This document shows, in pieces, positions 9,562-18,271 of a stretch of DNA of 64,000 nucleotides. This DNA is from JALSNL01 sp036479585. Its GTDB lineage: Bacteria; Bacteroidota; Ignavibacteria; Ignavibacteriales; Melioribacteraceae. The stretch lies in contig OZ245062.1 of assembly GCA_965224785.1 (NCBI GenBank), positions 1,550,001-1,614,000 of the forward strand. Direction: 5' to 3'. Each line of letters begins with the position of its first letter. The stretch's first letter is position 1. A model generated the notes under the pieces. The model was not told the DNA's origin and searched no databases. It saw nothing but the letters and a program-made list of their open reading frames with translations. Both the position numbers and the translations under genes were made by a program.

Positions 9562-12500
9562 TTATCTAACAACAACAAACTTACCCATTACTTCTTGCTT
9601 AGAATTTCCTTGGGAGTCTAAGTCTATAATTTTATAAACATAAACACCGGAGCCAACAATTATGTTATTGATATCTTTCATATTCCAGCTTACACCACCG
9701 TTTGCATCTTCCTCAATTAACTTTATTACAAATGCTCCTGTTAATGAGAAAATATAAATCTCAGCAAAATTAGTAAGATTTGCAAATGTTATTTTACTAT
9801 GCTCCCCAACATTCATAGGGTTTGGATAAACATAAACATCATCTAAATTATTAGCAGTTGAAACCAAAATGATTTCGCTTCCAGCATTTTTCCTTAATGC
9901 AATATTTCCAGTTTCTTTAGATGAAAATAAATTATTTATACTTAAATTGTATTCTTTCCCAATCGATCCAAAAGGCTTTGTCGCTTGTAACACTATAGAG
10001 TTTTTACTGTTTTTATAGAATGACAAAGAGTTGATTATATTGTTAGGAGCAAAACTATAATTGCTTTTAGTTAAGGCAGTTAAAGTATCTAGATTAAAGT
10101 TAAAACTAATAATAATTGAATGATTATTTATGATCTCATAAGATTTGATAAACAGTTCTTCTAGTTCATTAATGCTTTGTTTAACTTCAAATTTAATTGA
10201 TTGTTTTTTAATTGGAGTTGTATAAAAATCTCTTAAATCGTTAATTACTAAATTGTGTAAGCCCAAAGATAACTCACCTCTAAATGTTAAATGTATTGAT
10301 TTCTCAGAACTTGCTCTTATAGAATTAGGAAGCACTAAACTATCCAATCTAAAATTTTGAAGCTGTAATTGTTTAGTGTTTATTTTTTCAGAGAATACTA
10401 ATTCAATATTTTTTGGATTAAGGACTTTAATGGAATTTAATTTTGCGGAAGCATGCAAATAAACACTTATTGTTTCTGTTAACTCAGATAGCAACTCACC
10501 ATTTAGACTGTTATAATATGCAAGTGAATAATATAATGTGTCAGTCGGTAAGACTTCATCAATATAAGTGTTGTTCGATGTCGAATCGACAACAACTAAA
10601 TTATCAGAAGATGAACCAGAGAAAATACGAACTGGGTTTAAGTTTTCTTCCCACTGAAGATACACATGTGTAAGATCTTTACTATAAGATTCTTTGATAA
10701 TTGGGGAAGCAATTTTATCAGAATTGAATTCATAAAAAAATAATATTTCTGAATTAGGAATTCCAATTTCGCTTTTGTTATCATTATCTAAATCACCAAC
10801 AAATATTGCTTGTGTATTTACATTAGTTTTATAGCTTAATAATTGTGTCTTATTACTATCAATAAATTTAAAAACATAGGAGTTTGGGAAATTAAATACA
10901 ATTAATTCATCACTATTATCATTATCCAAATTGGCAAGCTCTATTGATTTATATTTTTTTTGAAACACAGATGAAAAGTCGTTTGCCGCATCGATGAACA
11001 TGGATTGAAAGAGTGTGTTAACCTTGTTATCATTGAGCGAAACAACTGAACAGTAATTAAGTGGAGTTAAATATTCATCATTTTCAAAATCCAGAAATAT
11101 TGAAATGTCAGTTATTCCATCAGCATTAAAATCCCCTCTTGCAATATTACTTTTCGCTTCAAATGGGAAAAAGTGTTCAATAATGAATCCATTTTCGTAA
11201 GTGTTTGCACCAGTTATATTGTATGTAATTATTCTGCCGAAATTATCAGTAGTTAGAATTTCATTTATATTATCATTATTAAAATCATCAATAAGAATTT
11301 TGTTACTTCTGAATATTGAGTTTATTTTTTTAGGAATAAAGTTTACTAATACTTTTTCTTCAATTAAATTAAAATCACTTTGTACTTCCCAAATTGTTAT
11401 TGTTGTATCAGAACTGAAAACAATTATTTCAGTTTTATTGTCACCATCAATATCATCTGCATAAGCAGGCCAAAAGGTTCCAGAAGAATCTGTAAAAACA
11501 TTTGTGAACTTAATCTCATTTACTTTGGTTTGGGTTTCAATAAATCCACCCTTTACAAACAGACTTAAGATATCAGTCTTGCCATCATTGTTAAAATCTC
11601 CAACTGCAACTGGAATTCTTTTTTGGATGGAATCTACTTTTGTTAAACTATTTTGATTTTTTCTAAAGATACTTAAATCAGCAGATGTTTTATTCTCGTT
11701 TAGTAGGATAAACTTTTCGTTTAGATTTCCAAATTTAATAGTAGTATTAAATATTCGTCCTATCGGTAATGAGTATTTTTTTTTAGTTAGAGGCTTGATA
11801 TTTTTTGATATTAAGGTTTGTAAAACAAAATCATTTCCATCTTCTGCCTTATGAATTGTTTTTAGTCCGGCTCTATTTGTTACTTCAAAGTAAAATTCAT
11901 ATTCAATATTGTTTTCAACTTTCTGCAACGGTAGAAAACCAAAATGTGATTTACTAATAGTCTTTGAAGTAGGGACAAATCCTGATGTTCCATCTAGATA
12001 TATAAAATCGTATTCTTGATTTGTATTCTTTTGTCTAAAAAATAATTTAGCATCCGTCAAATCATCTGTTAGTATAGATGCTTGAAATGTTTCGTCATTA
12101 TTTAACAATGCTGGAAAAATAGTTGCTAATAAAATTTCTGGTTTAGTCTTATCTATATAAAAATTTGTTCTTTCCTCGGTTGTTTTGCCATTTATAAAAT
12201 TGACTAACAAACGAATTGTGTAAACAGTATCTTGAAATCCCTCAACATTTAAACTGTAAACATCTTCTTTTAATAATTGTTCTTCCTCAAAATTAGTATT
12301 AAGAATCTTCCAGTCTGTTGGATTAAAACCAACTCCATAAGAAAGAGTAAATTTTTTGAACAATGGCGAAAGCACTGATATATTTAGGGATAGCGTGTTG
12401 CTTGTTACAAAATAATCTTGAACTGGAGAATTAATTTTAATTTCGGAAGGAACTAAAAGTTGGATTGCTTTTAATAAATCTAACCTACCAGCTCCATATT

Positions 12501-13773
12501 TAATATCCCAACCCTCTTCTCCAAGATCAATTGCAGTTGATTTTAATATTTGTTTTACTTCTTCATTGGAGATGTCATTTTTAATACTTAATAAAATTGC
12601 AGCGCTTCCACTAACAAAGGGAGTGGATGCAGAAGTGCCATTAACCTTTTTGTATGTGTTATCAAGAGAAGTTGTGAAAATTAAAGATCCGGGAGCAACC
12701 AAATCAATAGTTGAGCCAAAATTTGAAAAACTTGAAAGAACATTATTTTCTTGAATTGCTCCGACACTAATCACTTCATTATAGCCGGAAGGATAATGTG
12801 GTAAATCAGAAGCAGAGTTTCCGGAACTACCAATGAGAACAATTCCTTGCGAGTACGCATACTCAATAACATCTTTAAGAACTTCAGAGTAAATCGCATC
12901 TCCAAAACTCATATTGATAATTTTCGCTCCCATCTTTACTGCATAAATAATTGCTGAAGCAATATCATCTTCTTCGCCAGAACCGTTTTTATCAAAACCT
13001 CTAATATTTAATATCTTTACATTTGGATTAACTCCGGCAATGCCAATGCTATTATGCTCTGCCCCAATGATACCAGAGATTTGAGTGCCATGCCCATTTT
13101 CATCAAACGGGTTATTATCCCAATCTGTAAAGTCATTTTGCAAATCTGCCGGGAAAATATCGAGCTTATTTACAAAATCCCAACCTCTAAAATCATCAAC
13201 AAAACCATTGTCATCATCATCAATTCCATTAGACGATTTTTCATTCCCAGCTTCTCCCTTATTGATATAGATTACATTTTTCAAATCTGGATGTTCATAA
13301 TCTATTCCAGTATCTATAACTGCCAAAATAATCTCTTTGGGATTTTGTGGGAGCAAGTTCCAAGCTTCGGGAGCATTTATACTTTGCAAGCCCCATTGCT
13401 CTTTATACAGACTATCTGTTGGTATTGAATCAATCTGATAAGTTATGACTTTTGTAACTGATTGAATGTTGTTGTTTTTCTTAAGAGTCTCAATGTATTT
13501 TCTTATGTCAATTCCTTTTGGAATTAAAACACTAACAGTTTTATCTAATTCTGAATTAAGCGATCCAAATTTTTCACTAAAAGAATATTGTTTTAATTTG
13601 TTTGAATTACTACTTGCAGATTTTTTAAGAGAAGCTTCTTGTAAAGCTTTTGTAAGATGTTCTTCCATTTTTGGAGAAGTGAAATTATTCTTAAACTTCA
13701 CAAATAATTTTGTCTGTCCATAAAACAACGAACAGAAAAAGAAAGTGAACAATAAAAACAATCTAAATTTCAT
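9562..13773 (-). CDS. secreted subtilisin-like serine peptidase with FG-GAP repeats and sorting domain
   Basis: 1403 residues from the ATG at 13773, which begins a clean signal peptide (KFRLFLLFTFFFCSLFYGQ). The S8 catalytic triad is visible: Asp154 (AVIDTGIDYEHPDL), His228 (ENGHGTQISG) and Ser381 (NGTSASTPFVSG). The middle third has about six FG-GAP/VCBS-like Ca-binding repeats (VGDFNNDGKTDILSL, DDIDGDNKTEIIVF, RGDFNADGITDISIF, ANLDNDNSDELIVF). The C-terminus is a type IX-like sorting domain (VYVYPNPMNVGE...GVYVYKIID). It is predicted to be secreted and surface-attached, degrading proteins. The start overlaps the 3' end of purF by 11 bases, unusual company for a housekeeping gene. Confidence 0.9.
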   Translation of the reverse strand: MKFRLFLLFTFFFCSLFYGQTKLFVKFKNNFTSPKMEEHLTKALQEASLKKSASSNSNKLKQYSFSEKFGSLNSELDKTVSVLIPKGIDIRKYIETLKKNNNIQSVTKVITYQIDSIPTDSLYKEQWGLQSINAPEAWNLLPQNPKEIILAVIDTGIDYEHPDLKNVIYINKGEAGNEKSSNGIDDDDNGFVDDFRGWDFVNKLDIFPADLQNDFTDWDNNPFDENGHGTQISGIIGAEHNSIGIAGVNPNVKILNIRGFDKNGSGEEDDIASAIIYAVKMGAKIINMSFGDAIYSEVLKDVIEYAYSQGIVLIGSSGNSASDLPHYPSGYNEVISVGAIQENNVLSSFSNFGSTIDLVAPGSLIFTTSLDNTYKKVNGTSASTPFVSGSAAILLSIKNDISNEEVKQILKSTAIDLGEEGWDIKYGAGRLDLLKAIQLLVPSEIKINSPVQDYFVTSNTLSLNISVLSPLFKKFTLSYGVGFNPTDWKILNTNFEEEQLLKEDVYSLNVEGFQDTVYTIRLLVNFINGKTTEERTNFYIDKTKPEILLATIFPALLNNDETFQASILTDDLTDAKLFFRQKNTNQEYDFIYLDGTSGFVPTSKTISKSHFGFLPLQKVENNIEYEFYFEVTNRAGLKTIHKAEDGNDFVLQTLISKNIKPLTKKKYSLPIGRIFNTTIKFGNLNEKFILLNENKTSADLSIFRKNQNSLTKVDSIQKRIPVAVGDFNNDGKTDILSLFVKGGFIETQTKVNEIKFTNVFTDSSGTFWPAYADDIDGDNKTEIIVFSSDTTITIWEVQSDFNLIEEKVLVNFIPKKINSIFRSNKILIDDFNNDNINEILTTDNFGRIITYNITGANTYENGFIIEHFFPFEAKSNIARGDFNADGITDISIFLDFENDEYLTPLNYCSVVSLNDNKVNTLFQSMFIDAANDFSSVFQKKYKSIELANLDNDNSDELIVFNFPNSYVFKFIDSNKTQLLSYKTNVNTQAIFVGDLDNDNKSEIGIPNSEILFFYEFNSDKIASPIIKESYSKDLTHVYLQWEENLNPVRIFSGSSSDNLVVVDSTSNNTYIDEVLPTDTLYYSLAYYNSLNGELLSELTETISVYLHASAKLNSIKVLNPKNIELVFSEKINTKQLQLQNFRLDSLVLPNSIRASSEKSIHLTFRGELSLGLHNLVINDLRDFYTTPIKKQSIKFEVKQSINELEELFIKSYEIINNHSIIISFNFNLDTLTALTKSNYSFAPNNIINSLSFYKNSKNSIVLQATKPFGSIGKEYNLSINNLFSSKETGNIALRKNAGSEIILVSTANNLDDVYVYPNPMNVGEHSKITFANLTNFAEIYIFSLTGAFVIKLIEEDANGGVSWNMKDINNIIVGSGVYVYKIIDLDSQGNSKQEVMGKFVVVR

Positions 13774-15244
13774 AAGCCTTTTTATCAAAGATGTTATTAA
13801 TCTTAAGTGGATAATCACCGGAGAAGCATGCTCCGCAAAAGTCGCTTGGTTTATGATCAACCATTCCTTCCAGCATTTGATCTAAAGTTAAATACTCTAA
13901 AGAATCAACATCTAAGTATTTCCTAATTTCTTCAATGTCTCCATTGAACTTGTTAGCTATCAGTTCTTCTTTAGATGGAAAGTCTAACCCATAATAACAA
14001 GGATGTAAAATTGGTGGAGAGGAAACCCGCATATGGATTGACTTTGGGCCAGCTTCACGTATAAGTTTAACAAGTTGTTTCGATGTAGTTCCCCTTACTA
14101 TAGAATCATCAATTAGAACAATAGTTCTATTTTCCAAAACACCTTTTACAGTATTGAACTTAATTCTAACTCCAACTTCCCTTTCAGCTTGTCCCGGTAA
14201 AATAAAAGTCCTACCAATATAATGACTTCTGATAAGTCCAATTTCATGTTTAGAAGCTATGTCCATTTTTTCAAGTTGATTTTGATAACCTATTGCAACA
14301 GTATTTGCACTATCGGGAACACTTATTACAATTACTTTATCATCTTTTTTATCTGGTAGAACTGGATAATTTGTTGCTAAAACTTTTCCAACTTTTCTAC
14401 GGATTTTATCAACATTGGTTCCAAATATTTTGCTGTCTGGTCTTGAGAAATATATAAACTCAAAGACACAATGTTTTTTGTTAATCTCACTATCTTCAAC
14501 AATAGCATAGGATTTGACTGTCTTTAACTCATTTGCTTCTTTATCAATAACAATAAGTTCTCCTGGTTCAACATCTCTAACGTATTCAATTTTGTTTATA
14601 TCAAAAGCACAAGTTTCTGATGCAACAACAAAAGAATCATTTACCCTTCCAATTGCTAAAGGTCTAAAACCATTGGGATCACGAGCAGCAATTATTTTGT
14701 CATCCATCATAATTAGTAATGAGTATGCTCCCTCAATAACATTTAACGCCTCAATTACTTGCTCAACTTGATCTTCAAGCTTGCTCCTAGCAATAAGATG
14801 AAGAATGATTTCTGTATCAGTTGTAGTTTGAAATATTGCACCTTCGTCAATTAATTTTTTTCTTACTGCTGAAGCATTTGTTAGTTGTCCATTATGTGCT
14901 ATTGCAAGATTACCAAGACGGTAATTAACCATAAAAGGTTGAATATTTTTAGTAGAATCGGAGGCTCCTGAAGTTGAATATCGATTATGACCTATTGCAA
15001 ATGAACCGGTAAGTTTTTTATTAAAAACTGTTGTGTCACTAAATACTTCGGAAACTAATCCAAGCCCTTTATGCATCTTAAATTTAGTCTTTCCATTGTC
15101 TCTTATAGTGGCTGCAATTATCCCGGATGCTTCTTGTCCCCTATGCTGTAAGGCGTGTAAGCCATAATAAGTAAAGACTGAAGGGTTTTCAATTCCAAAA
15201 ATACCAAACACTCCGCAATGACATTGTGGTTTATCAGCTTTCAA
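13763..15244 (-). CDS. purF: amidophosphoribosyltransferase PurF
   Basis: It makes 5-phosphoribosylamine from PRPP and glutamine, the first committed purine step. The Ntn-hydrolase nucleophile is the Cys of CGVFGIFG; from the chosen TTG start it is Cys10, so a nine-residue propeptide would be removed, as in Bacillus-type PurF. HALQHRGQEASG and the PRPP loop VLIDDSIVRGTTS are present. Cysteines in KHCVFEFIYF, HPCYYGLDF and FCGACFSG match the 4Fe-4S ligands of the Bacillus enzyme. The frame stays open upstream, but that extension is translated tRNA-Pro, so I chose TTG at 15244, which follows a purine-rich AGAGAAAAA. Confidence 0.93.
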   Translation of the reverse strand: MKADKPQCHCGVFGIFGIENPSVFTYYGLHALQHRGQEASGIIAATIRDNGKTKFKMHKGLGLVSEVFSDTTVFNKKLTGSFAIGHNRYSTSGASDSTKNIQPFMVNYRLGNLAIAHNGQLTNASAVRKKLIDEGAIFQTTTDTEIILHLIARSKLEDQVEQVIEALNVIEGAYSLLIMMDDKIIAARDPNGFRPLAIGRVNDSFVVASETCAFDINKIEYVRDVEPGELIVIDKEANELKTVKSYAIVEDSEINKKHCVFEFIYFSRPDSKIFGTNVDKIRRKVGKVLATNYPVLPDKKDDKVIVISVPDSANTVAIGYQNQLEKMDIASKHEIGLIRSHYIGRTFILPGQAEREVGVRIKFNTVKGVLENRTIVLIDDSIVRGTTSKQLVKLIREAGPKSIHMRVSSPPILHPCYYGLDFPSKEELIANKFNGDIEEIRKYLDVDSLEYLTLDQMLEGMVDHKPSDFCGACFSGDYPLKINNIFDKKAYEI

Positions 15245-15291
15245 TATTTTTCTCTGGGTTATATTATAAAAAAAAGGTAAGATTTTTCGTG

Positions 15292-15365
15292 TCGGAACGG
15301 CGGGATTTGAACCCGCGACCACTTGACCCCCAGTCAAGTACGCTACCGGACTGCGCCACGTTCCG
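15292..15365 (-). tRNA. tRNA-Pro(GGG)
   Basis: 74 bases without an encoded CCA (the 3' end reads A then CAC). The acceptor stem CGGAACG pairs perfectly with CGTTCCG. The anticodon arm is CTTGA / TCAAG enclosing the seven-base loop CTGGGGG, giving anticodon GGG (proline). The T arm GCGGG...TTCAAAT...CCCGC is intact. It lies 2 bases from the merR-like stop codon and about 47 bases upstream of purF, so it is probably processed from a shared transcript. Confidence 0.97.
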
Positions 15366-15367
15366 TG

Positions 15368-15745
15368 CTAAATCTTAGAACGTAAATCTACTAAAAATTT
15401 TCTTAATTCAACAAGGTCTGATTTAACATCTTTTGAATTATTGTCTGAAGATATACTTGAACCTTCACCACCATTTACGGTAAGAATGCTTTTTAGTTCA
15501 GTCGGATTGCTTAATATTTTTTTTGCTCCTTCAATTGTATATTTTTTTTCGCGGAGTAATTTTTTAATGATGTGAATCATTTTAATATCTTTGTTGGTGT
15601 AAATTCTATTACCGGCTCGGTTTTTGGAAGGCTTGAGTTGCTCAAATTCGGTTTCCCAATATCTAAGGATATATTGTTCAAGTTCAGTCAGTTTACTAAC
15701 TTCAGAAATAGAGTAGTACAATTTTTTTACACCGAATTCTTTCAT
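15368..15745 (-). CDS. MerR-family helix-turn-helix regulator
   Basis: 125 residues from the ATG at 15745, preceded by a good ribosome binding site (AAAGGAGA). An N-terminal MerR winged helix is clear: YYSISEVSKLTELEQYILRYWETEFEQLKPSKNR (helix-turn-helix then the conserved R-YWE), then YTNKDIKMIHIIKKLL. The C-terminal tail is short and Ser-rich with no metal- or drug-binding motifs, so the effector is unknown. Short MerR proteins of this type are common in Bacteroidota. It is immediately upstream of tRNA-Pro and purF. Confidence 0.85.
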   Translation of the reverse strand: MKEFGVKKLYYSISEVSKLTELEQYILRYWETEFEQLKPSKNRAGNRIYTNKDIKMIHIIKKLLREKKYTIEGAKKILSNPTELKSILTVNGGEGSSISSDNNSKDVKSDLVELRKFLVDLRSKI

Positions 15746-16008
15746 ATTTCTCCTTTTTATTGGTTGAACTAAAATATATAAACCTTTACAAAATAGCAAG
15801 TTCTAGGTTTTATTAAATGTTTGATTTTCGTAACGTATTGATTTATTATTTCTTGCAAGAAGCAAATAATAAAGCAATTGCTTCATAGGGGGGTTTCTAT
15901 TAAAAAATAATATTATTTAAGTGAATATATTGAAATGATTAATAAGATTTTGTGTTGTGTGTCAAGAGGTTTGAAATAGAATGAGAAAATATATAAATAT
16001 ATAGAAAG

Positions 16009-16434
16009 CTATTCTGAAGATAGTTTTTTAATTAAATAAACTGCTGCCAAGTAACCGTGCTCCCTTAATCCTGAAATATAACCATCGCAACTTTGTGTTG
16101 TAATTTGTTTTTGTCTAAATTCTTCTCTTGCGGAAAGGTTAGAAAGATGAACTTCTATTTTAGGAATTTTAACAAGTTCTAAAGCATCTTTAATTGCAAC
16201 TGAGGTATGAGTATAACCTCCAGGATTTATAATTATTCCATCAAAGCCAGTAGAGCCTTGAATTAAATTTACTAACTCCCCTTCTAAATTACTTTGATGA
16301 AATGTAAAAATATCATTAGTAAATTCTTTTTGAATTTTATTTTCAATATCACCCAAAGTTAAATTACCGTATTGCGAAGAATCTCTCTCTCCAAGTTTGT
16401 TTAGGTTAGGTCCATTCAATACTAATACTTTCAT
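16009..16434 (-). CDS. aroQ: 3-dehydroquinate dehydratase, type II
   Basis: 141 residues, the size of the dodecameric type II enzyme of the shikimate pathway. Motifs: NGPNLNKLGERD at the N-terminus, the catalytic Tyr about 22 (SSQYG), INPGGYTHTSVAIKDAL, and EVHLSNLSAREEFR with the catalytic-site His. The start overlaps the stop of the upstream 90-residue gene by 4 bases (ATGA-type), so the two are translationally coupled. Confidence 0.96.
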   Translation of the reverse strand: MKVLVLNGPNLNKLGERDSSQYGNLTLGDIENKIQKEFTNDIFTFHQSNLEGELVNLIQGSTGFDGIIINPGGYTHTSVAIKDALELVKIPKIEVHLSNLSAREEFRQKQITTQSCDGYISGLREHGYLAAVYLIKKLSSE

Positions 16435-16703
16435 TTGGTTTCACCCATTTCCTCAATTACGTCTCGTAGTTTAGGGGAAACATAAACGTCTCCAATTCCT
16501 AATTCACTTAGTGCTGCAGAAAGAGTAATTACTTTTCTTTGAGTTGTGGAAAGTTTATTTAGTACAATTATTCTGCTATCTTTTACCAAGCAATAGCCAC
16601 CCTTAAAATCTCCACGTTCAAATCTAACCTTTGCTCCCATTTCTGATGCTAGGGACTTTAAGTCTTCTAAGATTAATTCGAATTCTTTTTCTTTTATTTT
16701 CAT
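16431..16703 (-). CDS. hypothetical protein, coupled to aroQ
   Basis: 90 residues, family not recognised. It is soluble and charged with no signal or membrane segment: a helix (EKEFELILEDLKSLASEMGA), then beta strands (KVRFERGDFKGGYCLVKDSRIIVLNK), then a helical end. The 4-base overlap with aroQ supports a real coding gene in a two-gene operon. A function linked to aroQ is not implied by the sequence. Confidence 0.7.
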   Translation of the reverse strand: MKIKEKEFELILEDLKSLASEMGAKVRFERGDFKGGYCLVKDSRIIVLNKLSTTQRKVITLSAALSELGIGDVYVSPKLRDVIEEMGETK

Positions 16704-16796
16704 TGTTAAATGTTAATAATGTTTTTAATTACTGCTACAAAATAATAAAATTCTTTGTTATTTTTACGTTCAAATTATAAAAACATTTTACTTTTA

Positions 16797-16873
16797 CGCA
16801 GTCCCTAAAGCTTTCGTGGACTGCGATACATTTTTCGTACCACAGTCCCGATTTTTTATAATTGGGACTGTGG
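16797..16873. repeat. REP-like palindrome pair (CAGTCC...GGACTG type)
   Basis: Two consecutive palindromes: 16797-16825 (CGCAGTCC...AAAGCTTTCGT...GGACTGCG) and 16840-16873 (CCACAGTCCC...GGGACTGTGG), separated by ...TTTTTCGTA. The same motif recurs at 18517-18546 and 21720-21792. It lies in the 294-base gap between the aroQ operon and ppx. Confidence 0.75.
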
Positions 16874-16906
16874 GTTTTTATAAAACAGTTCTGTAAGTGC
16901 ATTTAA

Positions 16907-16932
16907 TCACAGACTGGAAAGTCTATGTTACG
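16907..16932. repeat. REP-like palindrome (CAGACAGGAATGTCTG type)
   Basis: A diverged copy of the main REP: TCACAGACT..AAAGTCTATG followed by TTACG. It stands 65 bases before the ppx start codon. Confidence 0.55.
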
Positions 16933-16997
16933 TTTTTTGTATTGCAGTTTTTCCTATCTACGTTTTTATATTTATTAATTTTTATTTTAAGGTTCTT

Positions 16998-17915
16998 ATG
17001 AAAATAGCATCTATCGATATTGGTTCAAACACAGTACTACTTTTAATCGCTGAGATAAAAGAAAATAAACTTATCCCAATCATAAATCTATTGAGAATGC
17101 CACGGCTTGGTAAAGGCTTATTGCCCAACACGCCCATTACAGAAGATAGAATAATTCTACTAACTCAAATATTAAATGAATATACAGAAGTGATTAAAGA
17201 ACATAACTGTGATAGAACAATTGTTACTGCAACAAATGCAATGAGAATAGCTTCCAATTCAAAAGAGATAATTGAATTAGTGAAAAATAATTTTAATTTG
17301 GATATAAATATTATTTCCGGAGATGAAGAAGCGCGACTTTCATTCTTGGGAGCATCCTCGACTTTAGGAAATCATGAACCAAGAACTGTAATTGATATTG
17401 GCGGAGGAAGTACTGAAATAATTTATGGAACACCAAATGAGATTTTGTTTAAGCACAGCTTTCAAGTTGGGGTTGTTAGTTTAACAGAGAAATACCTAAG
17501 CAAATTCCCATATCCAATTTCTACTTTTGGAGAAATAGAAATATTCTTCAATAAAACATTTAGTTTAATTGAAACAAACATTCCAAAAGGGATTACAACA
17601 CTAGCAGTTGCTGGAACTCCAACTACCCTTTCTGGTATTTTTCAAAACTTAAAAAAATATGATGAAGACAAAATTGAAGGTTCAATATTAGAAGCAGATG
17701 TTATAAAAACACTCTCAAATGTTTTTGCAAGTTTAGATGGTGGACAAATAAAAGATTTGTTTAGAAAAATTGTTAAAGGAAGAGAAGACGTAATTTTTGC
17801 CGGCTCTTTGATTTTAGACTATCTTGTTAGAACATTAGAAACACCTAATATAATTGTTAGCTCAAAAGGGATAAGATATGGTTCTATAATAGATTATGTA
17901 GATAAATTAAAGTAA
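16998..17915 (+). CDS. Ppx/GppA-family phosphatase (exopolyphosphatase)
   Basis: 305 residues, the single-domain-pair length of short Ppx/GppA proteins. It belongs to the ASKHA phosphotransferase fold: phosphate-1 loop ASIDIGSNTVLLLIAE at the N-terminus and phosphate-2 loop TVIDIGGGSTEIIYG at about 133-147, with SGDEEARLSFLGA between. It hydrolyses polyphosphate or the 5' phosphate of pppGpp; the sequence alone does not decide which. It is monocistronic, flanked on both sides by REP-like repeats. Confidence 0.9.
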   Translation: MKIASIDIGSNTVLLLIAEIKENKLIPIINLLRMPRLGKGLLPNTPITEDRIILLTQILNEYTEVIKEHNCDRTIVTATNAMRIASNSKEIIELVKNNFNLDINIISGDEEARLSFLGASSTLGNHEPRTVIDIGGGSTEIIYGTPNEILFKHSFQVGVVSLTEKYLSKFPYPISTFGEIEIFFNKTFSLIETNIPKGITTLAVAGTPTTLSGIFQNLKKYDEDKIEGSILEADVIKTLSNVFASLDGGQIKDLFRKIVKGREDVIFAGSLILDYLVRTLETPNIIVSSKGIRYGSIIDYVDKLK

Positions 17916-18023
17916 TTAATAGCTTCCTTTTTTGTATTTTTCACAGACAAGTTACCTTTATAATTGGCGGGTAGCTACATTTTTTCTATAATCCGCGAAT
18001 GATTTCGGGGCAGTATTTTTTTT

Positions 18024-18049
18024 CGTGCGACGGACATTCTTGTCTGTCA
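18024..18049. repeat. REP-like palindrome, inverted copy
   Basis: CGTGCGACGGACATTCTTGT then CTGTCA is a reverse-orientation copy of the CAGACAGGAATGTCTG element. A half copy (CACAGACAAG) begins at 17941. The 356-base gap after ppx (17916-18271) holds these repeats and no gene. Confidence 0.6.
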
Positions 18050-18163
18050 AAAAAGAACACCTAACATTTGTACATAAAACATTAAGTTTAATAAATATTA
18101 AAATATTTATTAAAAATACAAGTTGCAAGTAGTTTGTTTGTTTTTTGTAAATTTTATGTTTTT

Positions 18164-18189
18164 TCGCAGACAAGAATGTCTATGGTACG
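18164..18189. repeat. REP-like palindrome, forward copy
   Basis: TCGCAGACAAGAATGTCTAT then GGTACG. It matches the main element, including the conserved GGTACG flank. A decayed reverse partner (TCATAGACAAAATT) follows about 10 bases on. Confidence 0.65.
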
Positions 18190-18271
18190 TTTTTATGTGT
18201 CATAGACAAAATTCCACTTTAAGTTTTCCATCTCCACGTTTTAACGTCTCTCGTTTTACGTTTTTACGTCC

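Noticed and set aside
9297..9578. Open frame of 93 codons in the gap upstream of the subtilase end
   Set aside because: It translates the dispersed repeat at 9425 and has no protein-like motifs or ribosome binding site.
13774..13860. Longer N-terminus for the subtilase
   Set aside because: The extra 29 residues overlap purF and precede a perfect signal peptide starting at 13773.
15245..15337. Longer N-terminus for PurF
   Set aside because: The extension is the translation of tRNA-Pro, and the catalytic Cys must lie near the N-terminus.
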